A stretch of 64,000 nt of DNA from Montifringilla adamsi (Eukaryota; Chordata; Aves; Passeriformes; Passeridae): positions 8,101,371-8,165,370 of the forward strand of contig JAGGNK010008781.1 of assembly GCA_017590115.1 (NCBI GenBank), in the 5' to 3' direction. A model generated the notes under the pieces. It had not been told where the DNA came from, did no database searches, and was given only the letters and a program-made list of their open reading frames with translations. Below, in pieces: positions 1 through 12,600 of the stretch. Each line of letters starts with the position of its first letter. Position 1 is the stretch's first letter. Position numbers and translations under genes: made by a program.

Positions 1-3000
1 GTCTGCAGGGAGGGGTGGCTCTTCTGGGGCTCTTTTCCCCCTCTCTGTCCCTATATAGATATATGTGTTTATATATGTATACATGTATGTATGTATAGTT
101 ATTTTTTGCGTGAGGGAGGGACAGGATTTTGTTTTGTTTTTACAGCAGCCATCCAGAGCCCTGGGTATTGATTTTCGGGCACATGAAAGGGATTTTTTAC
201 AGGCCTTCCCTGTGGAAGGGAGCAGCAGTAAAAGGTGATACCACCCACTCCGAAGGAATGCTGTGCATGCAATTAGGAGCAAGCTCCCAGCCAGGGGGTT
301 AGAATTCAAAGCAAGGGAAAAGCTCCCCACCTCCCACAAACAACAAATCCATTAAAACTACCAAAACCATCAATACTAATCAATGCATCCAGGGGCCATT
401 AACTATTTCGGTGCTCGGGGTTTTTCCCCCTCGCTCCTCCACGCTCCTCCTCCCGCGGCTCCGCGGTCCCGGGGGCTGCGCTCCTGTGCCGACCCCCCCA
501 CGTTTGGCTCTCTGGCGGATGCTTTGACCACTTTTCCCCGCAGCCGGAGCCGCCCGGGCACTGCCGGCGCTGCGGCAGCCTCATTAAATACCATTAAGTG
601 CCACTGACTTCAAAGGGCCGGTCGGGAGCGGCGGGAGCGCGGGGCCGGCTGCGGGCGCTGGGGCAGCGGCCCCGGGGCAGCCCCGGCCCCCGGCCCGGCC
701 CGGCCCGGCCCGGAGCGAGGCAGCGCCCAGGGGTAGCAGCGAAGTGGTTAATCAATACCAGGGCTGCAGGCGGAGGAGGGGCGGGGTGGAAGGGGGATAA
801 AAAATGCAGAAAGGAAGGAAATGGAGGGAGTGAGAATTAGACTCACTATAAAACCTCCTCATTCTGATTTACAAAAGAGGGAGGGGGGAGAGATGGGGGA
901 CGAGTAAAGAGGGGGGAGAAGAAAATGTGAGCCGAGGAGCACAATGCCCCTCTTTCCTGCAGCGGGGATGTGCGCCGGGCTTTGGGCTACAGATGGGTTT
1001 AACTGCGGGTCCGCAGCCGCGGTGGGATCCGGGGGCAAAAGCACATCAATGTAAAACCGATGGAATTAAACTGATTGTTGCATGCTGCGTCCCCATTTTT
1101 TTTTTTTTTCCCTCCCATCCAATCCCTCATTCATAACTCGCATTTAGTGACTGGTTTTCTCATTGCCGCTCCCCTCCCTCTCGGACACTGTCAAGTCGAG
1201 CACAAGAGCCTGCTTTGTAGAGGTTTGATCAGGAGAGAGCTGAGCTCTTTGGGCTGGCTGCATTTCGGTTACATTCAATCACTTTTGAAGCTATCGATTG
1301 GATATGTTTATGGAAACATGTAAGGTATTTTTAGCCATCTGCTAGCTAGGAAATTATTAAGATTATTTGTTTTTAGTAAAAGGTATGAGATTTCTCTGCC
1401 TTTCTTGATTTCAATCCTGCAGATAGGAAAGTATCCTGAAGAAAATATTGCATTTTTATCACATTAAAACGATTGTTCGGTCTAAATAAAGATGTGGTTG
1501 GTGGGAGTGAGTTTGGGTGCATTTTAAACTTTTAGAAATCGTTTCTGACAGCTTTTAAATTACTAAAATGTTTCGGGGGATGCCTTTTTGTTGTGAATAG
1601 TGCTTTTGTTTTTGTTTGGTTTTTGTTTTTTCGTTGGTTTTTTTTTTCACTTAAAAAAGCCTTTAACAGGTTTCATTTGTTGAAAAACTAAGAATCTGGG
1701 AGGAAATAAAGAAACAATTTGAATTTCAGTGATATGCAGACACATGTATCTGGAGAGGGATATGCATACATATAATACCTTTAAACTGTTTTAGTCTCAT
1801 GTGTCTGAATGAAAGCCCATTAAAAGAATTTTTTTTTTCTAAACAACTTGGTAAAAACACAGGAATAGTGAAACCTCCCATATTTAAGACACAAGTTTTA
1901 GGATCATTCAAATCAAAGTTTAAATAAAGGGTCTAGTTAATTTTTCACGTTAGTGTGTTAAAACAGAAAAGTCAAGGTAGCTGTGCTAAATGAGAAGAGA
2001 ATTATGATTTTAGCTGATCTCACAGGGTCTTTGATTTCCAGCCCCTCTGAAGGAGTAGTACTGATTTTTTGAAGTTGAAGCAAACCAAAGTCCAATCTGT
2101 TTAAGTTTAAACATGAATAGTCAATGCTGCTCTGTGAACACTTTATGAATCTATTTGTTCCTGTCTCCTATGGAGTTTTATCAATTAGTTTTGAACCCAA
2201 CCTTATAGTTTCATCCACAGAAGCAAATGTTTGCAGCTAGAGAGCTGGGAATAAAAGGCAAAACACAAACCCCAAATCTATCCTTCCTATATGTAGCAAT
2301 CTTCTACAAAGATGAAGTTTAAAGTTAATTTATAACTACTTCTGTAAATATCTTTGGAAACTTTTGTGAAATTTTCCTTGCCCTCCTCTCTCCTCTTTGT
2401 TTCTGCCTGTCACCCACACCCACAAAGCATATGCATGTTCAAGACCTAATTAAGAGGGGTTTATATGAGTTTATACATGTGTTTTCACACAGACGGGAAC
2501 GCTGGAGCGTGTTACTGTGCTGCTCGTGTGGGACTGCATTAACCTTGCAGATGGGGAGAGTATTATGAAAGAAATCGTAATTAATAGCATTAAGAAGCTG
2601 ATTAAAATACAAAATGCGTTATTGCAGCGGGGGTCTCATTAAGGAATAGTCATGCCTGTCTGCCACAGATTTAAGAACTTGCAGCCACAAGGCCTTGAAC
2701 TGAGGCAGCTCCAGTTTAAGCAAACGCAGCAGAGACTCCACCCCCAGTGACATCAGATTGAGTTACACTGCAAAAACACCCCAAGATCTGCAGAAAAAAA
2801 AAAAATCATCTTTTCTCCCTCCCCTCCTTGATGTTTAAAAATTATAAAAACGCCATGCTTCTCCAGCATTGGACAGTTGCAAGGAGCCCTTCTTGAAAGC
2901 AAACTGACAGCAGAACGAATGTCTTTCCACAGCCCTCCTTTCCAAAGGGAGGGGAGAGCACAACTGCACACTTGCAGCAAAACACCACCAAAAAAAATTC

Positions 3001-3783
3001 CAAAGAATTCCCCAGTATCTCCCAGCCCTGAAACGCAAAAATTAAATCAATTAATCCAACATTACAACAGATCAATCCTCCTTTCACAGAGCAGGAAGAA
3101 AACCGTGGAAGGGGCTGTGGTGCACAGTGACAGATCTGGGGCTGGGGACCGAGGGTGGACGATGGGGACCTTTCATTAATTTTATTTGCAGTTTGTTCAA
3201 AGTTAAACTGACAAATCCGTTTGGAGTTTGCTGCAAAGTTACACATTTTTCACGTAAACATCCAAGGCAGTTGCCTTTCTCTAGGATGTGTCATTTCCTG
3301 TGTAGCTATAATAACATATTAAGTAAAGGGATAGCAATGAATTTACATATTTACATATGTATAGACGCTGTGCATATGAAAGATAGCACCAGAAATCGGC
3401 AGAAAGCATTTTGTTAAAGTCTGGGAAATGACCACACTGAAATAAGAAACAGGCTTCAAATATTCTTGGCATTCAAGACAGGTCTGGCAAGGAAAGATTT
3501 ACAGAGAAGTGTGTGGGACAGGAAAGGCTCAGTGTTTAAAGATTCGGGGAGGTGGATGCCATGCTCAGGACACAGGTCACCAAAAAGAGCTACAAAACCA
3601 ACTTAGTTCTTACCTGCTCCCCACGGGCTTTATTTTACTCTGAATCTGCAATGCTAAACGTGTGGCAAGGCATAAGGAGACTGTCTGGCGACTGATAGCG
3701 AGCTGAAGGAATTAACTGCAGGGGTATAGAGGCTCACCTTTGCTCCAGGAAGGACATCTTTCTTTTTGCTGTAAGATATCTAC

Positions 3784-3815
<32 letters not shown>

Positions 3816-5640
3816 CCCAAGCAGTAAAGTGTCAAACCCACAAAGGAAGCGATATAATTAGTGCTGGTACCTACTACAAACTCGGATCTCTGAAGAGAGA
3901 CCAGTGCAGCTTTTCAAATGCCTACCATTTTGAAATCAGAAAAACATTTTCTAACAGACAGAAGAATCCCTCTTGAATCCCCCCTGGCCCTTTTGAATTC
4001 ACGCCCTGCCTTACATCAAACGCTTTTTTGCTGATTAACTGCACAATCAGGTCCCTGCAGATCAGGGGAAGAATGGAGAAGAGAAAAGCAACCTCTTTTC
4101 CAGAGAACAATACCATTATTTCAGCTCCATTGGACAGGAATGTGTGATTTCACAGCCCACTGCCCTTCTCTCCCATCTCCAAAAACACTGCCAGAGATCC
4201 ACTGCTCCAAGTCCCCACCCATTAGTACCCAGACCCAGCATTCACAACTTGGGTTCAATGTTTGTGCGTGGGGGGCTACACACATATATGCATACATATA
4301 TGGAGAAAGTATCCAAATCAGAACCAACTCCCAAGCCCAAGAATAGATACAAAGGAAGTTTAGTTTATTTTTAAAAATAGCTAATATCTTTTTTCTTTTA
4401 CAATGTAAATTTTTAGTTCACACGGTCAGAAGTTATATTTTTGGGCTGGATTTGGTATGAAGGTAGAGAACAAATGAAAGGAAAGAATATTTTAAAATTA
4501 AAATAATACAACAATTTAGAAAAAAATACACTGCTTTGTTTTATTTTTAAAGACAAGCAACTTAATAAAATGACAGTAAATACAGTTGAAATTTTTAAAG
4601 AAGCCTTCATACCCACAAAAGTGTATCAAAGTTTAGTGCTTTCTCACTCAAGTTTGCTGGTAAATTGTTCTTACTGATGTATGGAAACATTTCCATTTTA
4701 CAAACATCTGTTGAAATCAATTGTTGAAGAACTGAGGAACTATGTATTTGGAAGGGGAAGCAACTGCACAGTCGTGAGTTTGTTAGTTAACAACATGGCA
4801 GAAACTTTTCCAAAAAAGAGACTCACCGAGACTTTTCCCTGTGAGAGGGACTCTCAGAGTCAATGACTCAATCTTTTTTGATTAATGTTTCAACGATTCC
4901 TGGTTTTTACAATTTGCAGGGCAAGAGAAACGCTAGAGATCTTTCCTCCCTAGCCCTTAAACTTTGATATCTCCTGATTTCAGCTCAACCGCGGGTACGA
5001 AAGGAAAAGCTCTTGTCATGAGAGTGCACTGAGGTGACCTGGTGTGTTTCAGCCGGTCACAATTAAATGCCCTGCTTGGCTCAGCCCGCGGCTGCGGGAG
5101 GAGCGGGAGGGCAGCGCGGCCGTGCGGGCGCTGCCGCCGCTCCGGGCGGGAGCGGAGCGGGCTCCCCGTGGGCACGCACCCACCGAGCCCCCCCGCCCAC
5201 GCTCCACACCCACAGCAATAATTACTATTCTAAATTTGACTAATTTAGCGGTTTCTTTTGCCCGGGCAGAGGTTTGCTTTTCTAATTGCGGGAAAGAGGT
5301 CCGGCTTTGAAACCGAAATAGACAGAAAATAGTTGCAAGCTCTTGGGCAGAGCAGCCCCTACCCCCACCCCCCCCCGACCACACCTCTCCGATCCGGGAC
5401 GGCTGGGGATCAGTTTTGTTCCCCCAACACCAGCACTGCCGAACAAAAGAGAAAAGAGAGAGAAAATAATATTTGCTCAGGTCCCCCCTCTGCTCGCCTT
5501 TGATTTATCTGTTTACAACCGGGACCCCCTCAGTTGAAACAAAAAATCAATGAAAATGTAGTTGGAGAAAAGGCGGGCAAACTACTGAAAAAAAAAAAAA
5601 ATTTGTGAATGGAAGAATGTGTTTGTGCATTCATTGTTAA
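1..5640. other. Non-coding flank upstream of the microRNA promoter
   Basis: No coding exon is recognisable here. The stretch is mostly AT-rich with short homopolymer runs, for example a T-run near 3791-3815. GC-rich blocks lie at about 430-740 and 5050-5400. A CGGCC-type pentamer repeat sits at about 690-713. The open frames are short, overlap one another on both strands and resemble no family I know. A tract around 2520-2720, rich in ATTA and TTAAT motifs, looks like conserved regulatory sequence, but that is an impression and not a demonstration. Confidence 0.5.
430..740. promoter_or_regulatory. CpG-rich block with a TATA-like element 110 bp beyond
   Basis: The block is rich in CpG and ends in a CGGCC pentamer repeat. 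A TATAAAA element lies at 847-853 on the plus strand. Together they could be a promoter, but no downstream exon or splice donor could be tied to it. A GC-rich patch without promoter function is equally possible. Confidence 0.3.
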
Positions 5641-6430
5641 AATAAAGAGCGATCCGTGACGTGGCCACCGGGGCGCCAATGGGCGGCGGGGTAATATTTT
5701 TAAACATCCTCCCCGGGAGCCAATGGCGGAGGCGGTGGCAAAGACTAGCGCAGGGCCGGGCCAATGGCGGGGGAGGTATGCTAATGAGGAGTTGGTCAGG
5801 CAGGAGCTGAATGTCAACTAGTCAAAGATGGAGGCTGGAGCGGGGAGGCCATGAGGTTGGTACCGGAGGATTTGCCCACGTTCCGATCGATCAGGGACCC
5901 GCGCCGAGGCGCGCCCGGGCCGGCGGCGGCGGGAGGCGGGNNNNNNNNNNNNNNNNNNNNNNNNNNNNNNNGGCAGCGAGGGCGCGGGGCGGGGGGACCC
6001 GGCGGGGAGCGCGGGGCCGGGCGGGGGAGGGGGAGCCGCTTGACGGCGGCGCCCCTCGCCCACCTCCCGTGCGGAAGCTCCCCGGCGGGGCCGTGCGCTT
6101 CCCGGAGAGGTTTCCCCGCGGAGCGGGCGGTGCGGGAGTCCTTTCCTCCCGCATTGTGAGTGTGGCGATTCCCCGAGTGAAGTTTGGCCGGTCGGTTTGC
6201 GTTCTGGCGTGCGATCGATACGAGGCGTTGAAAACAGCGGGCGGCCGGAGCCGCCGAGGGCGGCAGCCGGGCTGGGGATGAAACTTGGGAGCGGCGGGAG
6301 TGGGGAATGGGCGCCTGTGCCCGCCGGGAGCGGAGCGGGAGCGGGGACGGCACGGAGCGCATCGCCCGTGCGCCGAGCAGCGCCGGCAGAGAGACGAGTG
6401 CCGGCGGACTGGGCTGGAAATCTCTAGATA
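5640..6430 (+). promoter_or_regulatory. CpG-island promoter with three CCAAT boxes, likely for the miR-130/301/454 primary transcript
   Basis: Three CCAAT boxes, each followed by GGCGG or GGGCGG, start at 5676, 5720 and 5761, which is 44 and 41 bases apart in one orientation. That is the arrangement of multi-NF-Y promoters. A CRE-like TGACGTGG lies near 5657, an octamer-like ATGCTAAT at 5778-5785, and a YY1-like AAGATGG at 5825-5831, close to where initiation would be expected. The CpG-rich body runs on through the assembly gap to about 6.4 kb. The first hairpin follows about 2.5 kb downstream on the same strand and no coding gene intervenes, so I infer that this drives the primary microRNA transcript. 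Transcription start and direction are not proven. Confidence 0.6.
5941..5971. other. Assembly gap (31 N) in GC-rich promoter
   Basis: Thirty-one undetermined bases sit directly after a GGC-repeat-like run and before another G-rich stretch. Any open frame read across this gap is meaningless. Such gaps are typical where G-rich sequence resists sequencing. Confidence 0.99.
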
Positions 6431-8300
6431 GTGGTGAGCTTTTTTTCCCCCCCTTTTCCTCCTCTCAAACATTTCACCTGTGCAAACACTCCTGAGAAAG
6501 AGAGTAGGATCCCACGAACGAAATTCCTGTGGCCGGAGCCGAGCGCTCCCTCCCCACCCCCGCTCGCGCGAGGGCTGTTCCACGGGAGGGCTCGCGGCTG
6601 CTGCCCGCTCTCATTGTGCCACAGCGCTCCTCCTGCGAAATACTATTCACATTTCTAAACCCAGCAAAACTCCTATCTGTCTAGATACCACGTAGAATTG
6701 CTTTGTTAAAAGATCCTGTCTTAGAAGCTCCCACTTTTTGTTGGTTTGTTTTGTTTTGGTTTGGTTTTTTGGGATCTTTTTTTGCTAAAACCCCCAAAGA
6801 GCGAGGCAATAAGTCACATGCTATCTCCAGCCACTATTTATATTGGCTTAATATTTAAATCTCGTAAAAGTAATGCTTTGCTTAAATAGTCCAGAGTTTT
6901 TGCAATAAACCAGGGTGCGCAACCCAAAGTGTTTCTTTGGCATTCTTGCACTTTGCCCCAATTCTGCTCCGTTTCCCTCCAGTGTGTGGTCTTTGAGTTG
7001 TGTAAGGAAAGCTTGTACCCTCAAACACAGACTTGGGGCTCTGGAATTAAAAAAAAAAAAACTTCCTAAGGTTTAACGCAAATTCTTTCAGGTTTTTTTT
7101 TTCTTTTCTTTTTCTTTCCTTCTTTCTTTCTTTTTTCCTTTTTTTTTTAAAAAGCATCTCCAAACCAGTCTAGGTTTCTGGATTAGGGGTAAATTATTGT
7201 TTAAAAAAAAAAAAAGGAGGAAAAATTAAAATGAAGGGAGAAAACAGGAATGATGCAATTTAAGATTCTAATTGGGTTGGGACATTTCCAAATCAATTGG
7301 CTTTGTGTTAATACTACTATCATAGAGTGACAATTCATGTAGTGAATTTTCTCACTCAGCCCAAACTCCCCCAGAACCGAATTAGTTTAATTTATTTTAG
7401 CATCTGGTACGATTCTTACTTGTCTATACAGTTCATGGAAAGTTGTTTTCAAGTTTGGATTTCTTTGCATAGAATTTCTTTGCATTGTTTGAAATAAAAT
7501 AATTTTGTAATTTCTCAAGTGATTCTTATTTAACAAATAGTTACATTTTCCAGATCTAAGTTTGAAATTGTCTAGAGAAACAAATGGTAAACAGTTTAAA
7601 CCTGTTTTAAATGTTACTTATTGCTAAAATTATTTGGAATGTCTGATTTGTAATGATTAACTGATGTTTTCTCCTTACTACCCATATATTCTTTTTGAAA
7701 AAGGAAAAATTACAATAATAATGTTTTCATGATGCAAGTAGGTGATTTTTAAAGGTTTCTCACTGCTGGATGGATGGCAGTTGTTTTGAAAGCTTGTTTA
7801 GATGCCTCTAAAATAGCAAGACTTCCTTAGCAAGTAGAAGTGAATAATTTAAGGTACTAGAAGCATGTATATAATAAATACCAATTATTTTAACAGCTGG
7901 TTCAGATGAAAGCAAGAGAAAGGGTATTAACTTATCCTCCATTGTGTCTTTTAGTTCATTATACCTACTTTGGTAAAATACTGGGGTGCTAAAATACAAG
8001 CAGGACAATCCCAATTCTGGTATTTGCTTTCACATGCTCTAATGCAGTACATTTACTATTGATAAGGAAAATAAAGTCCCTAAAGCAAACTTACCTAAAT
8101 TCTTGATGAAGTTAATTGAAGAAGCAGTTGCAAAATATTAAAATCTAATTTTAAAGAATGACATTGATTCAATGTGGTTGTTAAAGAAACTCCTTTTTTT
8201 TTGAATGTAACAAATCTGTTTTAGACTAAAACATGCACAGAAGCCATCACTTGGAGAAGTTTCTAACTGGTTTATCATTTATTTTGGAAAGTCTCTGAAG
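6430..8300. other. Non-coding stretch between promoter and first hairpin
   Basis: The sequence is AT-rich and has no recognisable coding exon. It contains a homopyrimidine tract at about 7090-7150 flanked by A-runs near 7050 and 7203. It is presumably part of the primary microRNA transcript, exonic or intronic. No splice sites could be assigned. Confidence 0.5.
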
Positions 8301-8303
8301 TAT

Positions 8304-8385
8304 GCTGTTGTCCAGAGCCCTTTTTCTGTTGTACTACTGGCAATTATGATGAGCAGTGCAATATTAAAAGGGCATTGGCTGGCAG
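8304..8385 (+). ncRNA. MIR130A: miR-130a precursor hairpin
   Basis: The 3' arm at 8354-8375 begins CAGTGCAATATTAAAAGG and carries the AGUGCAA seed of the miR-130/301/454 family. It matches the chicken miR-130a form as I remember it, which differs from mammalian miR-130a at one central base. The 5' arm contains the typical TGTACTACTGG segment. The flanks pair: CTGTTGTCCAGAGCCC opposes GGGCATTGGCTGGCAG with only two mismatches and several G-U pairs. In the cell it is cut by Drosha and Dicer and silences mRNAs with TTGCACT sites. It is the first of four same-strand hairpins here. Confidence 0.96.
8354..8375 (+). ncRNA. mature miR-130a-3p
   Basis: This is the 22-base mature 3p product. Its seed AGTGCAA is at positions 2-8 (8355-8361). 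The boundaries follow the family's usual 5' end. Confidence 0.93.
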
Positions 8386-9553
8386 AAACATGACCCCCTT
8401 TAGCAGCCCACCCTCTTCAGAGTGGGCAAACAACCCTAAAATAGATGCCTCCTCCAGTGTATTTATGCACGTGTGTGAAATAAGGTTTTATACATGTGGG
8501 AGTGGTTTTAAATAAGGAGAGAGATTCTGGATTATACATTTTTATGTGTCTGTCTATAGAAATGGGCTGGAATAATTTAAACATCCTATTTCCATAAGCT
8601 CCATACATAAGCTCCAAACATTTCTGAGAGCTTTTAAGGCATCCATTACTTGCTTTGTTTACCAATACCTTGTGAGTAATTAGTTACTAATTTCTACACT
8701 CTTCCATACAATATCTACACTGAAATTTTTTATGATTTCCTTTACTTTTTCCCCTTAGAGAAACTTTCTCCTGTATGTTTAAGGTGGTCCCTATCAATGT
8801 CTACAGGGATTTAATGCTGTTGATTTGTTTCTAGGAATCTGTGGTGTTTATGCTGTAATTTTTGAGTGGTCACACACACAGAGATATGTGTGAGATTGAA
8901 GCACAGGCACTAGATATTTTTGTACCCAGGTCTCATCATTTTCCATAGCAAATCAAAGCACTGTGTATTTATACCATTCTATATATACACCACACCCCCC
9001 AGGCTTTTTCATCGGTATTGGTCAACCATGATAAAATCACAGCACAATTAAGAAAACTTCTGAAGGCACAGGAAAGGGTTGGCACTTTCTGTGATTTATT
9101 TAAATTGTCTAGTTCAGATTCATTAACTGACCAATTTGGGTTTTATGGAAGCACATGCATTTGGGGATACTGAATTATGTCCCTTCTTGTTTTATTCTCC
9201 ATTACAGTAGAAAAATATTTTATTGTATAAAACCTCTATAACGTACCGTGCCTGGATATACTGGGCATGTAGCAGAAGACTTGAATGGTTTGTTTAACAA
9301 GCCATACTAACAGTGGTCTTTTTCTATCCCTATCCCTTTTTTTCCTCTCTTTCTGTCATTTTTTAAACTAACTTTTTGTTGTTTTCTTTCTTTTTTTTTT
9401 TTTTTTACCTTGTCTAATTACGATTGCAAATAAACTTTGTCATGCAGAGTTTTATTGGGGCTAAACATAAAAACGTTATTGTGGTTAACACTGTAATGTA
9501 ACAGTCCCTTACAAAAGGATGCAGGGACAGCTGTGCAGAACGTGACAGTGGCT

Positions 9554-9640
9554 GCTGGTATCGCTGGCTCTGACAATGTTGCACTACTGTCTGCACAAAT
9601 AAAGCAGTGCAATAATATTGTCAAAGCATTTGGTTCCAGT
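9554..9640 (+). ncRNA. MIR301B: miR-301 (301b-type) precursor hairpin
   Basis: The 3' arm at 9605-9627 begins CAGTGCAATAATATTGTC and continues AAAGC, the diagnostic miR-301 sequence. The 5' arm has CTCTGACAATGTTGCACTACTGT, the usual miR-301 passenger arm. The hairpin ends close with CTGG against CCAG. It shares its seed with the neighbouring miR-130 hairpin 1.2 kb upstream. By human synteny beside SDF2L1 it corresponds to MIR301B, and not to MIR301A in the SKA2 gene. Confidence 0.96.
9605..9627 (+). ncRNA. mature miR-301-3p
   Basis: This is a 23-base mature arm with the seed AGTGCAA at 9606-9612. The 3' end may extend by one or two bases, as in other vertebrates. Confidence 0.92.
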
Positions 9641-12600
9641 CCTAATACATCCTTTATGATCAGTTACTGTTGCACACCCAGCCCCTGACATTATGGCATT
9701 CTGTAGTTATTTAATGCATTTTAGTAGGGAACCAGCCCCCCCTACTCTGATTTCTTCCCTCCACCACAAAGGCTCAAACAAGCATTAAAATGCCAAGATC
9801 ATGTAGAAATTGCTTTAAAAAATCCCTACCCTTGTGTTTGTTTGTTTATTTTGTGTTTGGGTTGAGTGGTCTGTATGGAAATTCCTTGGGTTTTGTTCCC
9901 CATTTTGACTGCTTCAGTGTACAAAATGGATTGCCCTTTCTGCCACTAGCTTGGGTTTGTGTGTCCAACTTGTAAAATAAAAAGCTGGCCTATTCACATT
10001 TTAAAGCCCTCTTGTCCTCCTTCAGAGCAATCACCGCCATTAAAAATATCCTGAGCAGCTTTGAATATTTTCTTCCTTCTGCTCTAAAAATTAGGGATTT
10101 ATGAACCTAAGGATGTTACTGTTGTGTATAGAATTCAGTGACTTTAATATACACCCATGTATTTGCAGACAATTTAATTTTTGCTTCCTATTGACGTATT
10201 TTTCAAGTTCCATCAAATTTCACTTTTAGAGAAATTACTGTTAAGATTAAAGGAATATTGATACCTTCATTTTCATTTAAAAAAAATAGTACAAGATACC
10301 TAAATAATAATCAATTGGATTTGAAAGACAATCTGTCCCTGCACTTCCAAACAGCAACGTGGAGCGAGGCTGAGATGCGAGGATGATGTAGGCCTAGGAA
10401 CAGGAACATTGCATTCAGAATTGATCTTTAAATAACAATATGTTGGTGACTGTCACTCGCGGTGTAGTTGGAGGCAGATGTGGTATTTTCGCTTGCAGCT
10501 GCTAAGAAAGGGGTTTGGAGGGCTGGGGGATGGGACCTTCCTCTCTCTCTCTCTCTCTCTCTCTTTTCCTGAAGCCTTGAGCTGTTACCTTGGGAGCAAA
10601 GGGTGGGGGTGGGGAGAGCCGTCATATTGGAAATCAAATCTAGGTAAACGAGTGCTTTCAGATTGCACAGCACATCCCAAGCCAGGCCAAGATGTGCTGG
10701 TGAGCGAGCCATGGGGAGGCAGAAAATGGAGGACCACATCCTAACGGGGGGAGCGTGTCCCATTTTAGACAGTTGAGGAGAAGCCGAATCCTCAATAACG
10801 CACTCCAGTTCTCCAGTGACCGAGGGAGCAGACAAAAGACACCTTTTCAGCCCTTCTGTCTCTGGGGTGAGCTGAAGGCTGTGTCCCTTTCATGCCCAGA
10901 GGAGAAGGCTAAACCTCCACGCCTGAACCGGAGGCAGGGCGCTTGTGGCCCATGCGGTGCATTCCCAGGCCTCAGTGGAGGAAACCCGAGCTGCCATGGC
11001 TCCCTCTCTAGAGCTTTTCTTTTCATCCATCTCTGCAGTGTAGTACAGTTGCCATTTTTGTGTGTATTAAGGAACTGGGAGGCCTATTTAGCTTTGGCAC
11101 TTTCCCCTCGTCTTCCTTCTAATTCTTGATTAATGAAGAGGTAGGAAAGAGTGAAATCTCTGAGGAATTTGCTAGGGGGTGTCTTCCCCCCTGGCCGTCA
11201 ATAGGAGTGTAAGAGTGACCAGAGTGGGAGCATGGAGGGCCCTTTGCTGCCCCTGGCCAGGGAGAATGGGAAGGAGGGTGGACCAGTGAGGAGCTGGAAG
11301 CCACCCTGGAGCAGGGCAACGCTTTGTTCTCTGTGTGTGTGTGCGCTCGTGTGAGCCCATCAGCGAATAGAAATAAGTGCTAGTGAAAGCCTTGGTGGGG
11401 CTGATGCTGGGCTGTAAGATGGCCTCTCAGACATGTGAGCCTGCCTTGTTTGGAGGTGGAGAAATCACAGGGGGAATAGATGCATAGTTATTTTCCTGTA
11501 TGAAGTTATGTCTTTAAAAATAATATGGTCACTACGCTTCAAAACCTCCCCTGGGCGTGGGGGAAATCTGAGGCGTGTGATACAGGGAAAGGCCTGTGTG
11601 ATGACGAGGACCATATCCCACTTGGAAAGGGAGAGGGACAACCTTCTGAGGGCTCCTGGCTCGGGCAATGGAGCCCACAAACGCCCTTTGCTGAGCTCTG
11701 TGGAAGGCAGGCCCCAGGGGTGTGAGGGGAGAGGACGGGGTTCCCTGCAGATTTGGGCCTGGGATGGAGGTTACACATTCCAAACCCTCCCTTCCCCACT
11801 TTTTCTTTTTTTTTTTTTTTAACCCTGCCTGGCTGAGGAATGTAACAGCGAAAAAAAAAAAAAAAGGCACTGGAGGAAAGGAAAAAAAAAAGAGGGGGGA
11901 TTCGGAAGCAAAGGCCCCTTCAGGAGTCTGTATTTGTGCAAGGGAAACCATTTGCATGTGTGTGGAGATGCCAGAGTTTGTCTCCAGTTGGGTCGGAGGG
12001 GGAGGGCGCGGGAGGAATGCGGGGAATCAGGTCGGGCTGCGGGGGGAAGGGCTCCGGCAGAGCCTCCATCCTGTTGTTGCATAAACTTGTTAAAAGAACC
12101 CCTCCTCTGTGGAGGCAGCACACATAGGGTATTAGTGTGGTGGAGGAGGCCAGACCTGCGCCCTGGCTACACAACCAATTGGAGCGGAAAGTGAAATCAG
12201 ATGGTTTAAGTTTTCAGAGGGATTTTTTTTTTTTTTTTCAGGGGGACTTTTTGAGTCATTGCATTGAGTGCTAGATCTGTGTTAAGGTCGCTCCTGCTCT
12301 GGCCGCTCCTGGGTGGTTTGGGGAAGGGAGGCGGCCGGGCGGGGGCAGGAGGTGCCGTGGCACTGGCCCGGCGGGGCAGGCTCGGGCCTGGGGCCCCTGC
12401 AGCGAGCACAGCCTGCCCCTGCGGGCACGGCCGGGCTGTCATGGGGGGGTCTGGCCCTTGCCGTGGGGGAAAGACTTCTTTGGGGGAGCTCAGCATCAGC
12501 CTCGCTTGTTCTCTTCCCCAGCCGAGGCAACTACAAGGCCTTTCACTTGCCCTGTGCAGGCACGGCCAACAGTGGGATCGGCACTTCCAGGGTGATAGTA

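Noticed and set aside
5811..6583. Several long frames on both strands through 5.8-6.6 kb
   Set aside because: They cross the 31-N gap and are GC-driven, with proline, arginine and glycine-rich composition.
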